Assembly: GCA_020466095.1 (NCBI GenBank)
Contig: CM035807.1
Coordinates: 59,615,037-59,679,036, forward strand
From: Chlorops oryzae
Taxonomy: Eukaryota > Arthropoda > Insecta > Diptera > Chloropidae
Direction: 5' to 3'
DNA length: 64,000 bases
Part shown: piece after piece, positions 11,289-21,900 of the stretch
Position numbering within the stretch: the stretch's first letter is position 1
Layout: every line of letters begins with the position of its first letter
Notes under the pieces: generated by a model
Told to the model about the DNA's origin: nothing
The model's database searches: none
Seen by the model: only the letters and a program-made list of their open reading frames with translations
Program-made: the position numbers and the translations under genes

Positions 11289-12569
11289 ACAGGTTGGCTG
11301 ATAAGTCCCCGGTCTGACATATAGATGGCGTCGCTAGTATTAAATGCATTTTATTTTTATATAGTGGCAACCTTCAAATGATTCGTGTCAAAATTTGACG
11401 TCTGTAAGTCAATTAGTTTGTGAGATAGTGCGTCTTTTGTGAAGCAACTTTTGTTATTGTGAAAAAATGGAGAAAAAGGAATTTCGTGTCTGATAAAATA
11501 CTGTTTTCTGAAGGGAAAAAATACATTCGAAGCAAAAACTTGGCTTGATAATGAGTTTCCGGACTCTGCCCCAGGAAAATCAACAATAATTGATTGGTAT
11601 GCAAAATTCAAGCGTGGTGAAATGAGCACGGAGGACGGTGAACGCAGTGGACGCCCGAAAGAGGTGGTTACCGACGAAAACATCAAAAAAATTCACAAAA
11701 TGATTTTGAATGACCGTAAAATGAAGTTGATCGAGATAGCAGAGGCCTTAAAGATATCAAAGGAACGTGTTGGTCATATCATTCATCAATATTTGGATAT
11801 GAAAAAGCTCTGTGCCAAATGGGTGCCGCGCGAGCTCACATTTGACCAAAAACAACAACGTGTTGATGATTCTGAGCGATGTTTGCAGCTGTTAACTCGC
11901 AATACACCCGAGTTTTTGCGTCGATATGTGACAATGGATGAAACATGGCTCTATCACTACACTCCTGAGTCCAATCGACAGTCGGCTGAGTGGACAGCGA
12001 TCGGTGAACCGTCTCCGAAGCATGGAAATACTCAAAAGTCCGCTAGCAAAGTAATGGCCTCTGTTTTTTGGGATGGGCATGGAATAATTTTTATCGATTA
12101 TCTTGAGAAGGGAAAAACCATCAACAGTGACTATTATATGTCGTTATTGGAGCGTTTGAAGGTCGAAATTGCGGCAAAACGGCCCCATATGAAGAAGAAA
12201 AAAGTGTTGTTCCACCAAGACAACGCACCGTGCCACAAGTCATTGAGAACTATGGCAAAAATTCATGAATTAGGCTTCCCCACCTACCGTATTCTCCAGA
12301 TCTGGCCCCCAATGACTTTTTCTTGTTCTCAGACCTCAAAAGGATGCTCAGAGGGAAAAAATTTGGCTGCAATGAAGAGGTGATCGCCGAAACTGAGGCC
12401 TATTTTGAGGCAAAACCGAAGGAGTACTACCAAAATGGTATCAAAAAATTGGAAGGTCGTTATAATCGTTGTATCGCTCTTGAAGGGAACTATGTTGAAT
12501 AATAAAAACAAATTTTGACAAAAAAATGTGTTTTTCTTTGTTAGACCGGGGACTTATCAGCCAACCTGT
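11289..12569 (+). mobile_element. Himar-like mariner, copy 1
   Basis: Both ends are ACAGGTTGGCTGATAAGTCC in inverted orientation and each is flanked by the expected TA (11,287-11,288 and 12,570-12,571). The end sequence and the protein match, from recall, the irritans-subfamily mariner Himar1. Length is 1,281 bp against roughly 1.29 kb for the family. It is structurally complete with perfect-looking termini. Confidence 0.92.
11467..12502 (+). pseudogene. Himar-like transposase, copy 1, two frameshifts
   Basis: Starts MEKKEFRV, then a one-base loss near 11,487 breaks the frame. The open part 11,622-12,383 holds MSTEDGERSGRPKEVV, KISKERVGHII (second HTH), WVPRELTFDQKQQR, TMDETWLYHYTPESNRQ (first catalytic Asp) and VLFHQDNAPCHKS (second Asp). 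Around 12,276 an 11-bp deletion after ELGF shifts the frame just before the third catalytic Asp. The C-terminal tail is still readable in another frame to GNYVE at 12,500. Mariner transposases cut and paste at TA dinucleotides. This copy is inactive, but its terminal repeats look usable. Confidence 0.9.
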
Positions 12570-12779
12570 TATGCTTTTGCTAATTTTTTATTTTTTTAAA
12601 TATTTTATTTAGATAATACTCTAAGGTTCAAAGAAATTGTGCGCAAATACTTTCCCTAGAATTAAAGTATAAAACTTCTATGCGCTTATGTAGGATCTAA
12701 TTTTGTGGTGGACCTCATTCCATTCAAAAAGTTTGCTGCTCAGAAAATCTCTATAGATGTCGTGTTTCCTAGAATGTGT

Positions 12780-13085
12780 TTAATTCAGATCACTCTTCTT
12801 TTTTGCATTCTTACAGTATCCTATTTCCATATTTATATTTACGGTTTTTTTCTGCTCGAGTAGCCCGTTGTCGTTCGAGGTTACTCTCGTCTCAGAGGGT
12901 GGAACTGTTACAGTCTTTTCTGTACGAATCCTGTGCCCTCGTCCTAATAATTTAACTCGGTTTCCGTCAATTCTTTTGGTAAACCTATTGCTTTTCTCAT
13001 TTAATACTTTCTTTAAAAATTTTATAGGCTTGGCGGCGTCCGTCATACCTTCAAACAAAAACGTTTCTGCTCCTGAATCAATCAA
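12780..13085 (-). CDS. Pol linker fragment with second IDSGAE motif
   Basis: 101 residues begin with (R)LIDSGAETFLFEG, followed by a basic region containing RVKLLGRGHRIRTEKTVTVPP. The opening resembles a retropepsin active-site loop and is the second such motif on this strand within 700 bp. The ILG-type second motif is not present, so it may be a partial duplicate or a chance resemblance within the protease-to-RT linker. The frame stops at 12,780 near the end of element homology. Confidence 0.4.
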   Translation of the reverse strand: MIDSGAETFLFEGMTDAAKPIKFLKKVLNEKSNRFTKRIDGNRVKLLGRGHRIRTEKTVTVPPSETRVTSNDNGLLEQKKTVNINMEIGYCKNAKKKSDLN

Positions 13086-13268
13086 ACGAAATACAATGTT
13101 ACCATAGATAGCCTAATTGCAGGGTAATTCGATCCACACATCATCTGTAATTGCATTCTCTGCTGCACTAACGTCAAACTTGTCCTTTATTAAGTTCTTC
13201 TGCAATGTCATTTCAATGATTTTTGAAGTTCTAGCGTTTATAGTAATTGACTCAACTACGCATATCCT

Positions 13269-14012
13269 TCAAGTCGCTTGCTCTAAACAAACTGGTAATC
13301 TTGCGATTTCCTTGCTATTTGCAAAAAATGAAATCGTCTTATTTACTCCATTCGCAACCGAACTGGTCCAGAGTTCATCTCTACCCAAAAGTCCGTCTGC
13401 TGGTATTTTGACACAAAATGGAAGAACGTGCATATTAAAATTTAATGCTTTGTTAACTTGGTGAGATATCCTTACAGCTCCCTCTGTACTAATACTACCA
13501 CCAAATGCTCCCTCGAATTGCTTAGCCTCTGACCTGTCAACTTCAACTTCTTCTTTTAAGACTTCAGATTTGAGCAAACTAGTGTCTGCCCCTGTATCGA
13601 TAAGCAGAGTTAATTTATCATTTTTAGCTTGTCCACACGGAAATACTATAAATGCATCATCTGATCGACATCCCTCATCTATGGTTAAAAAACTTGTTGA
13701 ACTGTCAAAGTGCTTTTGTTTTGGGTCTTTGAGCAGATTTTTCTTCTTAATTGACTCTGACTTACTCGATTTTCTATTTAAATGTAATTCCATTGCTTTT
13801 CTTTCTAAAATAAATTCTGTATCACCTCTAGTGTCAACTAACGGACTTAATGCTTCGTATGACATTGAATCTGATTCGTTCGTTTTGAGCATTGTCTCAA
13901 GATCATTTAGTTTTCTAAGTCTGATTACTACTTCTTGTCTTTTGTAACATTCGTGAAACCGATAAAACCAAACGGCTATCTGTTTAATAAAGATAGTAAA
14001 TAAATTTATCAT
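13269..14012 (-). CDS. Retropepsin-containing gag/pro ORF of a gypsy-like element
   Basis: The frame of 247 residues is open. A hydrophobic start (MINLFTIFIKQIAVWFYRF) precedes a charged region. The aspartic protease signature TLLIDTGADTSLL lies near residue 138 and the flap/second-core motif ADGLLGRDELW near 206. Retropepsins work as homodimers and cut the Gag-Pol polyprotein. It lies directly downstream of the charged ORF at 14,055-14,432. The stop after CLEQAT is followed in another frame by residues typical of a protease-RT linker (ITINARTSKIIEMTL). That implies a frameshift, programmed or mutational. RT does not follow. Confidence 0.7.
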   Translation of the reverse strand: MINLFTIFIKQIAVWFYRFHECYKRQEVVIRLRKLNDLETMLKTNESDSMSYEALSPLVDTRGDTEFILERKAMELHLNRKSSKSESIKKKNLLKDPKQKHFDSSTSFLTIDEGCRSDDAFIVFPCGQAKNDKLTLLIDTGADTSLLKSEVLKEEVEVDRSEAKQFEGAFGGSISTEGAVRISHQVNKALNFNMHVLPFCVKIPADGLLGRDELWTSSVANGVNKTISFFANSKEIARLPVCLEQAT

Positions 14013-14054
14013 GGAAACCCATAAAAATTCAAAGACGCTGGTTTCATCTTCGTC

Positions 14055-14432
14055 TTAACTGCATTTATCATCTTGAATGTCTTGTCTTTCTTCATTTTTC
14101 TCATTTAATAATGCAATATTTTGGGAATGAAAATAAGTTATTAGATTAACTTTTTCATCTGTTTTTGGTGCAGGCTTATACTCGTAAGCCCTTTCCTCTT
14201 CATGCAGGTTCCTACTTTGCCTGAACTTCAATAAATTTTCTTTTTTACTCTCAATATTCTTTAATTTATTTACAAACTCTAAGTTAATGTCATCTTCGAT
14301 TCGAAAATCTTTCTTGATTTTCAACAAATTTTCTTTTTTACTTTCTATATTTCTTACTCTATAATATATCCCGGGCCTATCTAAATCTTCAAAGAAGATC
14401 TTACCCCTGTTTACATTCTTAAGGAATGGCAT
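14055..14432 (-). CDS. Gag-like or accessory ORF, Lys/Glu-rich, 125 residues
   Basis: The frame starts MPFLKNVNRGKIFFEDLDRP and is strongly charged. A segment NIESKKENLLK occurs twice (about residues 27-37 and 58-68), suggesting an internal duplication. Coiled-coil character is likely in the middle. It sits between the leader and the protease ORF of the same strand, where gag should be, but it has no zinc knuckle and is much shorter than a usual gag, so it may be a remnant or a structural leader protein. No specific function is recognised. Confidence 0.45.
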   Translation of the reverse strand: MPFLKNVNRGKIFFEDLDRPGIYYRVRNIESKKENLLKIKKDFRIEDDINLEFVNKLKNIESKKENLLKFRQSRNLHEEERAYEYKPAPKTDEKVNLITYFHSQNIALLNEKNEERQDIQDDKCS

Positions 14433-15122
14433 TTTTTTTTATTAGTTCGACTTGAAAATATTTAAATAAGTGCTAATATTGATATAAAAATGGCTTTTCG
14501 CTTCGAACTACATTTTGACTCTGATTGCAAAAGCGTTTTTTAAATTTATGCCGTTTATTTTTAAAGTTCCTCATTTTTTCTGAAATATGTGTAAACAGCT
14601 GAGCAATTATTATTGTGATTTTGTGAATATACAGTATCCAAGTCCATCTAACCAAAATATTAAAACTCATGGCTAACAGTAAGGACTGTGGGCGGAGAAA
14701 AAAAAAATTTGTTTTTTTTTTTGTTCTTAAACTCACCGCGGATAAATTCTCGCAGATTACTTTTTCGCGACGAAAAGTACGTTTTACTCGATAAACCAGA
14801 AACACCAAAGTCTATTAAAAGATAAATTAGCCAAGGATTCTTTATTCTCCAAACAGCAAAAACCATGCGCTCTATAAATATAGCAATACCCTCGGTGCCT
14901 GAACACAATTCCCGGGCTCTGTTAGCAGTGCCTGAACACACATCCAACAGTTAGCAACATTTAATTGTGCAACAAGGTTTACTCTTGCAGAAGAATTTTA
15001 TTGAACACCAAGGGCTATTAGTCTTTTAAATGTCCCTAAAAGTGCCATACTTCGCGAACGAATTTTTCGTGGACGCGATGTTGTACACGTAGGACGTCAA
15101 CTACTTTGAGTAGTTGTAAAAA
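14433..15122 (-). other. Leader region of the 12.8-15.7 kb element
   Basis: This 5' untranslated leader lies between primer site and first ORF. It has the direct repeat GTGCCTGAACACA at about 14,897 and 14,930. Minus-strand frames here are open for up to 111 codons but contain poly-Lys/Phe runs from A tracts and look non-coding. Confidence 0.4.
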
Positions 15123-15134
15123 CCGGCTGCGCCA
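15123..15134 (-). other. Candidate tRNA primer-binding site
   Basis: TGGCGCAGCCGG follows the LTR on the minus strand. The leading TGG pairs with the universal CCA end of a tRNA. It differs from the TGGCGATCC core of the other LTR elements in this window. Confidence 0.5.
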
Positions 15135-15658
15135 ATAATGTGAGGATTTTCCGGAATCCTTCACTCGCCTATCGGACCGAATTTTCTAAAGGAAACGCTC
15201 TGTAGTTTTTAATAATTTATAACGATTTATTAATCGAATGTAAAGACTACTCGCAACTGTCAGCAACTATTAGCAACTGTTAACAACTTTTAACAACTAT
15301 CAACTATATCTTAGTATTAAAATGCACAGCTTATATACAAATTATTCTTAACCTAGGTCTGCGCTCTGCAGACGCTGGTGTGTTCTTCGGGAAGGGTGTC
15401 ATGGGCCTGCTGAAGCATGCTGACCTGTGCAGATGTACTTCCGGGTATCTTGGTCGTTTTGTTCCATGACCAATATCCGATTCAGCATATTCGGTGATTC
15501 TGCGTCAGTCACCTTTGGCGCAACGTTGTACTTGGCACGCTTGTTCGGTGGTACGAAATGCCGGCGTGCGTTTTTGGCCGTCTGCTGTCGCTAGCGGTAT
15601 TGCGTAAGTTACAAGATGAGCTGCTCATAACAAAGTTGAAGGTCCCCTCAGCTTAACA
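15135..15658 (-). repeat. 5' LTR of the 12.8-15.7 kb element
   Basis: In minus orientation it begins TGTTAAGCTGAGGGG and runs to the bases just before TGGCGCAGCCGG. A TATATAAGC box lies near 15,340. Downstream of it is a U5-like tract with three near-repeats of a GTTGCTAAC/AGTTGCTGAC type motif. No second copy of this LTR is present in the window. Confidence 0.6.
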
Positions 15659-15789
15659 AATCCAATGGCTAACTGGCTAAAGTACAAAAAGTATATAAGT
15701 TCGCACATTCATACAAATTACAAAGTCGAATGCATTGAGCATATTTATGATGCCGTAATTGCTTTTTATTTCATTCTAGAATCAGCAGC

Positions 15790-16127
15790 AGAAAATTCTA
15801 CCCCATATTCTAAAAAAAGAATTAGAAAACACTGACCATGAAAAAGATCCTTCCCAAACTTTCTCTTACAGACCTATTAGCCTCTTCCCTTGCCTTTCAA
15901 AGTTATTTTAAAAAATATTACTATCCAAATTAACACCATTTCTTCAAGAACAACATATTGTTCCATCCTGTTGAACAAGTTAATCGTATCACGAATGAAA
16001 TTCGACTTGCATATAAGCATCGCGAATACTGCTCAGCACAACAAAAATTTTTGAAATTAATGCAGGAGTCCCTCAAGGGAGTATTGTTGGGCCTTTTCTT
16101 TATCTTTTGTATACAGAACAGTAGCTA
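15790..16127 (+). mobile_element. Jockey-clade LINE RT fragment, left part (split by gypsy A)
   Basis: One frame reads SYRPISLFPCLSKLF near 15,862 and LLSKLTPFLQEQHIVPS near 15,920. Another frame gives VEQVNRITNEIRLAY near 15,965 and AGVPQGSIVGPFLYLLYT near 16,065. These are RT fingers/palm motifs of the Jockey clade. An internal deletion removes the stretch between the REYCSA and FEINAG motifs. Gypsy A has inserted right after this palm motif. The reading continues at 24,733. Confidence 0.75.
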
Positions 16128-16637
16128 TGTCATAGTTGAGGGCCACCAAAGAAGAATGTCACAATATTCAGACACAATGCTCATTGCTTATTGCTCATAA
16201 ATTGTGACACACTGCAGTGACATTTGATTGCAACTCGATATTCGGGTCAAACAGTTTCTTGTGCTAACTGCTGCACACGAAATATGATCATTGGGTCAAC
16301 AGCGGATTTTGTTCCATTTTAATGTCCGATCGGTTCGACTATTGAAGTCTGAGTCAGAGTCGAACGCCGCACATATGTCATGCCTTTTGCATGTGCGGCG
16401 CATTCCATTCTATTTTCTATTTTCTTTACGATCTCATTCCGGTGCCCTTAGCTATGCATTTCTCTTTGTCTAGTTTACTATATAAGAACATGTTAATTCT
16501 AAGTACAGATGGAGTAAAGAACTAAACATCAAAGTGATCGGTTAGATTCTTGCATGAATGCCTGAAAACTACCGAATCACTAAATAAAAGAAATAAAATA
16601 TTAACAAATAACCGTCTTTTAATTTAAACTTATTATA
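16128..16637 (+). repeat. 5' LTR of gypsy A
   Basis: Starts TGTCATAGTTGAGGG and ends ACTTATTATA just before the PBS. A TATATAAG box is at about 16,478 and an AATAAA signal near 16,585. The TG start is present but there is no canonical CA end. Confidence 0.92.
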
Positions 16638-16655
16638 TGGCGATCCTTGCCAGTT
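16638..16655 (+). other. Primer-binding site of gypsy A
   Basis: TGGCGATCCTTGCCAGTT follows the 5' LTR directly. The TGGCGATCC core would pair with a tRNA 3' end GGATCG-CCA. The same core is found in relic B/C, element D, the BEL element and a BEL-type leader at 55,083. Confidence 0.75.
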
Positions 16656-16971
16656 CGCGCAAATTATAATAAATTTAAACCTTGCATATGTTCAGTTTGA
16701 GCCAAGTCGCGATAATCCTGAGACTCAGGATTCGAAACAAATATATTAAGTGAAAAATAATTTTTTTTTGAAAGAACGAACTTCTAAAATGGAAAAGTGG
16801 AAAATCCAGAAGACGAAGTGGAATTCGCACTACTCGCGCACTTCGGGAATGAATTAATTTCAAAAACAATACCGCCAACTCAAAAGACATACGAAAATTA
16901 TTGAATAAATATAGGCGAGAAAATAATTGTTAAAAAAAAAAAAAAAACAATGATAAAAATCTGCTTTCACA

Positions 16972-17241
16972 ATGACGTGGTGGAAAACCGCCCTTAATGC
17001 AATAACAATAGCTATCACTGGCTACGAAATTGGAAAGCATAGTGAAAACGAAGTGAAAATAATCACGGTCACACCAACAACACAAATTGAAAAACAATTG
17101 AATAACGACAACTCTTCAAGCACTATGTGGGAAGCAAGTTTAGAAGGACTCGTGCTTGTATTACTCCTTTTTACATGCGCAATGTTATTAAAAAATTATT
17201 TAAATAAACTATTGAAAAAACGTGAACGTGAAGCAATATAA
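16972..17241 (+). CDS. Small membrane-segment ORF before gag (gypsy A)
   Basis: 89 residues starting MTWWKTALNAITIA. The N-terminal ~20 residues are mildly hydrophobic and the middle is polar. A strong hydrophobic stretch (about 58-73, EGLVLVLLLFTCAMLL) is followed by the basic tail KNYLNKLLKKRERE. This predicts a single-pass membrane protein with a cytosolic basic end. It lies in the leader between PBS and gag. A frame of similar length and design occupies the same place in relic B/C (27,086-27,313), which argues against chance. I do not recognise a described function; a role in membrane targeting of particles is only a guess. Confidence 0.6.
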   Translation: MTWWKTALNAITIAITGYEIGKHSENEVKIITVTPTTQIEKQLNNDNSSSTMWEASLEGLVLVLLLFTCAMLLKNYLNKLLKKREREAI

Positions 17242-17637
17242 CAACACCAAAAATTATCTTTATAAATACCTGAGAAGAGTGCCTCCAAGCCTGAGGCCCT
17301 ACACCCCCCAACGATTGGGAATGGGGGACAGCTTTAGCAAAATTATCAACACATTCAACCAATAATATCATCATTGGATCTTGAACCTTTCATCAGCGAT
17401 CATCGCATCAACATAAAAATCCTCACCATAATTAAGATAAGTAAAATTGTTAAAACTATAGTATGAAAATTTTTCTATTTAAGTAATAATTCCAAAAAAA
17501 AAAAAAATTCATAACATATATTTAGGATGAGCTATACATTTTGTGAATTATTAACTAAATCATCTAAATGAAAAAAGAAAAAAATATATACATACATAAA
17601 ATTTCATTAACACTCAATTATGTCTGGTGGTTTCTAA

Positions 17638-18912
17638 ATGTCTTGGATAGAGTTGACTAGGACAATAGCTGATATTAGAAAAATATTTAATCAAGCCTAT
17701 AAATGTTTAAATATAACAAAAACCCCAACAAAGGATACCCGTGACAGGCATTTAAAAACATTGATCAGCCAGCATAACAGATTAGTAGATATTTTTTTAT
17801 TCAACCAACTCCCAGATGAGCATAGGGTATTTATAGCAAAATTATTCACAAAACTAAAAGGATGACTAACTCAAATTCTAGTTAAATTTAACATAAAACA
17901 GTTACCGGAAGAGACTTTTAACGAATATTTCCAACTTGATTTTTTTGAAACCAATGTTCAGGAGATAGAACCTAATTTAACAGACAGTCTAACAGACAAC
18001 GAAATTGACACTGATGACAGTATCACGACGGTATTGAACAATTCATCAAGCACCATGACGCAAAATATCACTGAATTCTTAACAAATGCAGCTAAGCTTC
18101 TGCCCGAGTTCGACGGAAAAGCCGAAAATCTCCAAGCCTTTCTTGACGGTCTACAATTGATAGATCTCATTAAAGACAATCATGAAACCATAGCAATAAC
18201 TTTAATTAAAACTAAATTGAAAGGAACAGCTAGAAACATAATAAATTCGGAGAACACCATCGCTAGTATCGTCTCTAAATTAAAATCTGCAGTCAAAGGC
18301 GAATCCACAGAAGCTCTTACTGCCAAATTAATGAATGTAAAACATAACAAACATTCAAACCTTATTACAAAAGAAATAGAGGAAATTACAAATCTTCTAC
18401 AAACAGCATATATTTCCGAGGGTATTCCATCAGAAGTAGCCCAAAGGAATGCTACGCAAAGCGCGGTGAAATCTTTAATTAAAAACACCAATAATGAAAA
18501 AACCAAAATCATTATGCAGGCAGGGCAATTTGGCACATTAGGTGACGCTGTCACAAAATTCGTAAGTGCTTCAGATGAAAACGGAAGCACAGCCAATGTG
18601 TTAGTGATGCATAGATCAAACCGTGGCTCTTTCAACAGAAATAATAGCAGACCTAATAATTACAACAATAACACCAGATTTAACAGAAATTCTAATAATT
18701 ATCAGAATAATTACAGAAACTTTAACAACCGAAGTAATAATAATAATAATAATAGTCGTGGAGGTAGAAGTTATTTTTCAAATAACCAATCGAACCACCA
18801 AAATGATCCACGTAGCAATTTCAATAACAATAATAACCGCTACAATAACAATTCCAACAACAATAATCGGCAATATAATGCGAGACCATGCGTAAGGGAT
18901 GAACAGGAATAG
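17638..18912 (+). pseudogene. gag of gypsy A (one in-frame stop, C-terminal shift)
   Basis: The frame from MSWIELTRTIADIRKIF runs with one TGA (17,863-17,865) through the main body, which restarts usably at 18,034. The capsid-like part contains LLPEFDGKAENLQAFLDGL, LIKTKLKGTARNII and TEALTAKLMNVKHNK, a pattern shared with the other gypsy relics here. The C-terminal third is very Asn- and Arg-rich (RSNRGSFNRNN, NNNNNNSRGGRSYF) in place of a CCHC knuckle and would bind RNA by basic charge. The frame ends at EQE*; readable gag-like sequence continues to about 18,981, suggesting a small frameshift. Gag forms the intracellular particle. Confidence 0.85.
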
Positions 18913-18959
18913 GGAAACGTGCAGTTTCCCCTGAACAACAATTCGGGGGATCAACAAGA

Positions 18960-21900
18960 ACGGCAACAACAGCAATACTAAATGAAACGAACATTTACAC
19001 ACTCAATTTAAATTTTAGCAGTTATGTAACTTTCAATACAAATTTCACTAATTCAGCAGTAACACTTTTAATAGATACAGGAGCAGATATCTCAATTTTA
19101 CAACAAAATAGAATACTAAATAAAGCAATTATTTCCAAAAGCACTTGTAAAATTAAAGGTATAGGTGAAGGTTCACTTAATTCAATAAGTACTATCACTG
19201 GAAAATTGTGTAAGCAAAATAATCATTTCAAACACACTTTTCAGGTACTAAAAACAGATTTTCCAATTCCGTGCGATGGAATTTTGGGATTAGACTTCAT
19301 AACCAAGAGTAATTGCATTTTAGATTATTCAGAAAACAATGGTTATTTAAAAATCAAAAATCAGGAAAAAATTATCTCTTTCCCAATGGAACCATCTATT
19401 TCTAAAACATCAATTTCATTACCAGCTAGAGCAGAAGTTTTTCGAATGCTAGACAATATAAATTTGAAAGAAGATTTATTTGTACCAACCCAAGAAATAG
19501 AAACAGGAATTTTTGTAGCCAACTCCATACTTTTCAAATCGCATCCCTATATAAGAATAATAAATACTACAAATAATAATGTAATTTTGAAAAATAAAAC
19601 AATTACTACTGAAAAACTAGATGACTATGAAGTATTCGACTTACAACAATCACATAACGCCGAACAGGATAAAGAAAAGAAAAATAAAATTTTGAATAAA
19701 CTAACTAAAAAGTTTCCAAAATTCGTTAAACCTGAATTGACTTCATTATGCCAAGACTTTACTGACATTTTTGCTTTAGAGGAAGATCAAATAACAACCA
19801 ACAATTTTTATAAACAGAAACTAAGACTAAACGATGATACACCGGTGTATATAAAAAATTATAGAATACCCGAAACGCAAAAGCATGAAATAAACAGACG
19901 GGTGGATAAATTAATTAAAGATGATATAATCGAACCCGCAATGTCAGAATACAATAGCCCTTTATTATTAGTTCCCAAAAAATCCTTACCAGGCGAAACA
20001 GCAAAAAGATGGCGACTAGTAATTGACTATCGCCAGGTCAATAAAAAATTACTCGCCGATAAATTTCCGTTACCGCGTATAGACGATATTCTAGATCAAC
20101 TGGGTAGAGCCAAATACTTTTCATGTTTGGACTTAATGTCGGGATTCCATCAAATTGAGCTTTCGAAAGAATCAAGAAACATTACCTCTTTTTCAACAAA
20201 TAACGGTTCATATAGATTTAAACGATTACCTTTCGGTTTGAAAATAGCTCCAAACTCCTTTCAAAGGATGATGACATTGGCATTTTCAGGTTTAAAGCCG
20301 GATCAAGCTTTTTTGTATATGGACGATCTTATCGTAATTGGATGCTCTGAAAAGCACATGATTAAAAATTAACGCGACGTTTTCTTGACATGTAGAAGGT
20401 ACAATTTAAAGCTACACCCAGACAAATGCACATTTTTCTCACAAGAGACTACTTTTCTAGGACATAAATGTACAGAAAAAGGCAAAATACCAAATAATAA
20501 TAAATACGAAACAATAAAAAATTATCCAAAACCAACAGATGCAGAGTCGGCAAAACGATTCGTTGCGTTCTGCAATTATTACAGGCGATTTATTCCCAAT
20601 TTTTCAAATCATGCCATACACATCACAAGACCTACAAGAAAAAATACAAAGTTTGTGTGGAGCGAAGATTGCGAAAAAGCTTTCCTATATTTGAAAAACT
20701 CTTTGCTGGCACCCCAATTGCTGCAATATCAAAATTTTAATAAAGAATTTTGCATAACTACAGACGCTAGTAAATTAGCATGCGGAGCAGTTTTAAGTCA
20801 AGAATATAATGGAATTCAGCTCCCAGTAGCGTTCGCGTCTAAAAGTTTTTCAAAGGGGGAGAGTAACAAATCAGTAATAGAACAGGAGCTTACAGCAATA
20901 CATTGGGCAATAAATTACTTCAGACCGTATGTTTATGGCCAAAAATTTTTAGTTAGAAGCGACCATAAACCACTCACGTATTTATTTGCATTTAAAAACC
21001 CATCTTCAAAATTAACAAGAATTCGTTTAGATCTCGAAGAATATGACTTCAGAGTAGAATATATAAAGGGTACGGAAAATTTTGGAGCAGACGCCTTGTC
21101 AAGAATTCACATATCTGATTTAAAAGCTATAAATTCAAATTCAGATACAAACATTTTTGCAATAACACGATCAAAAACACAAAATAAAACACCTGATGAA
21201 ACACCAATAAAGGAAAAAAGCATTAAGCAAGAACACCCCTTCTTGTTTCGAAATATCAAACTACGACGACGTAAAGAGACTACCAAAAATGCGGTTGCTC
21301 ATGAAACAAACTAAAATCTCTATAAGAAAAGGAAAGAAAAACCTTCTTATTATGAATGTTTCAAACGAGATTATAAATGGAAAAGTGACTCTAAAGGATC
21401 TGTTTCCAAGGCTTGATAAGGAAGCCTATAATGTCGGAATTGAAATATTGCATATTAGCGCGCATGACGAAATATTATATGTAACGATATATCGATTAAT
21501 GAATTTAAAATGTTGGCCAACAAAACTTTAAATAAAATAAAGATAGCTATCACAAGAGGAATAAAAACAATTGAAAATAAAGAAGAAAAAGAGAGATTAA
21601 TGAAATTGTACCATGACAGCCCAATTCAAGGTGGACATGCTGGAGTCACCAGAACGCTTAAGAAACTAAAAAATTTTTATTATTGGAAGAATATGACCAG
21701 GGACGTAAAACTTTTCATCAAAACTTGTAGCAAATGCACGCTAAATAAGCCCAAAAATAAAACCAAAGAAGAATTACTCATTACACCTACACCAGCTCAA
21801 GCTTTTGATACCGTTTTAATAGATACAATCGGACCACTAGCATTGTCGGAGGACGGAAATGAATACGCAGTTACTATGATATGCGATCTGACAAAATATT

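Larger units (their letters stand above)
12780..15658 (-). mobile_element. LTR retrotransposon, 5' half (LTR, leader, gag-like ORF, protease)
   Basis: On the minus strand an LTR (15,658-15,135) is followed by a primer-site-like TGGCGCAGCCGG. A ~700-bp leader and three successive open frames come next, the middle one containing a retropepsin. The order LTR, leader, gag-like, protease fits a gypsy-superfamily element. RT, RNase H, integrase and the 3' LTR are absent; the sequence stops near 12,780, about 200 bp from the Himar-like mariner. That the LTR and the ORFs belong to one element is inferred from order, strand and spacing. Confidence 0.65.

Noticed and set aside
18623..18895. Ile/Thr-rich 90-codon frame
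   Set aside because: It is a shifted reading of the Asn-rich gag tail (AAT/AAC repeats read as ATA/ATT).
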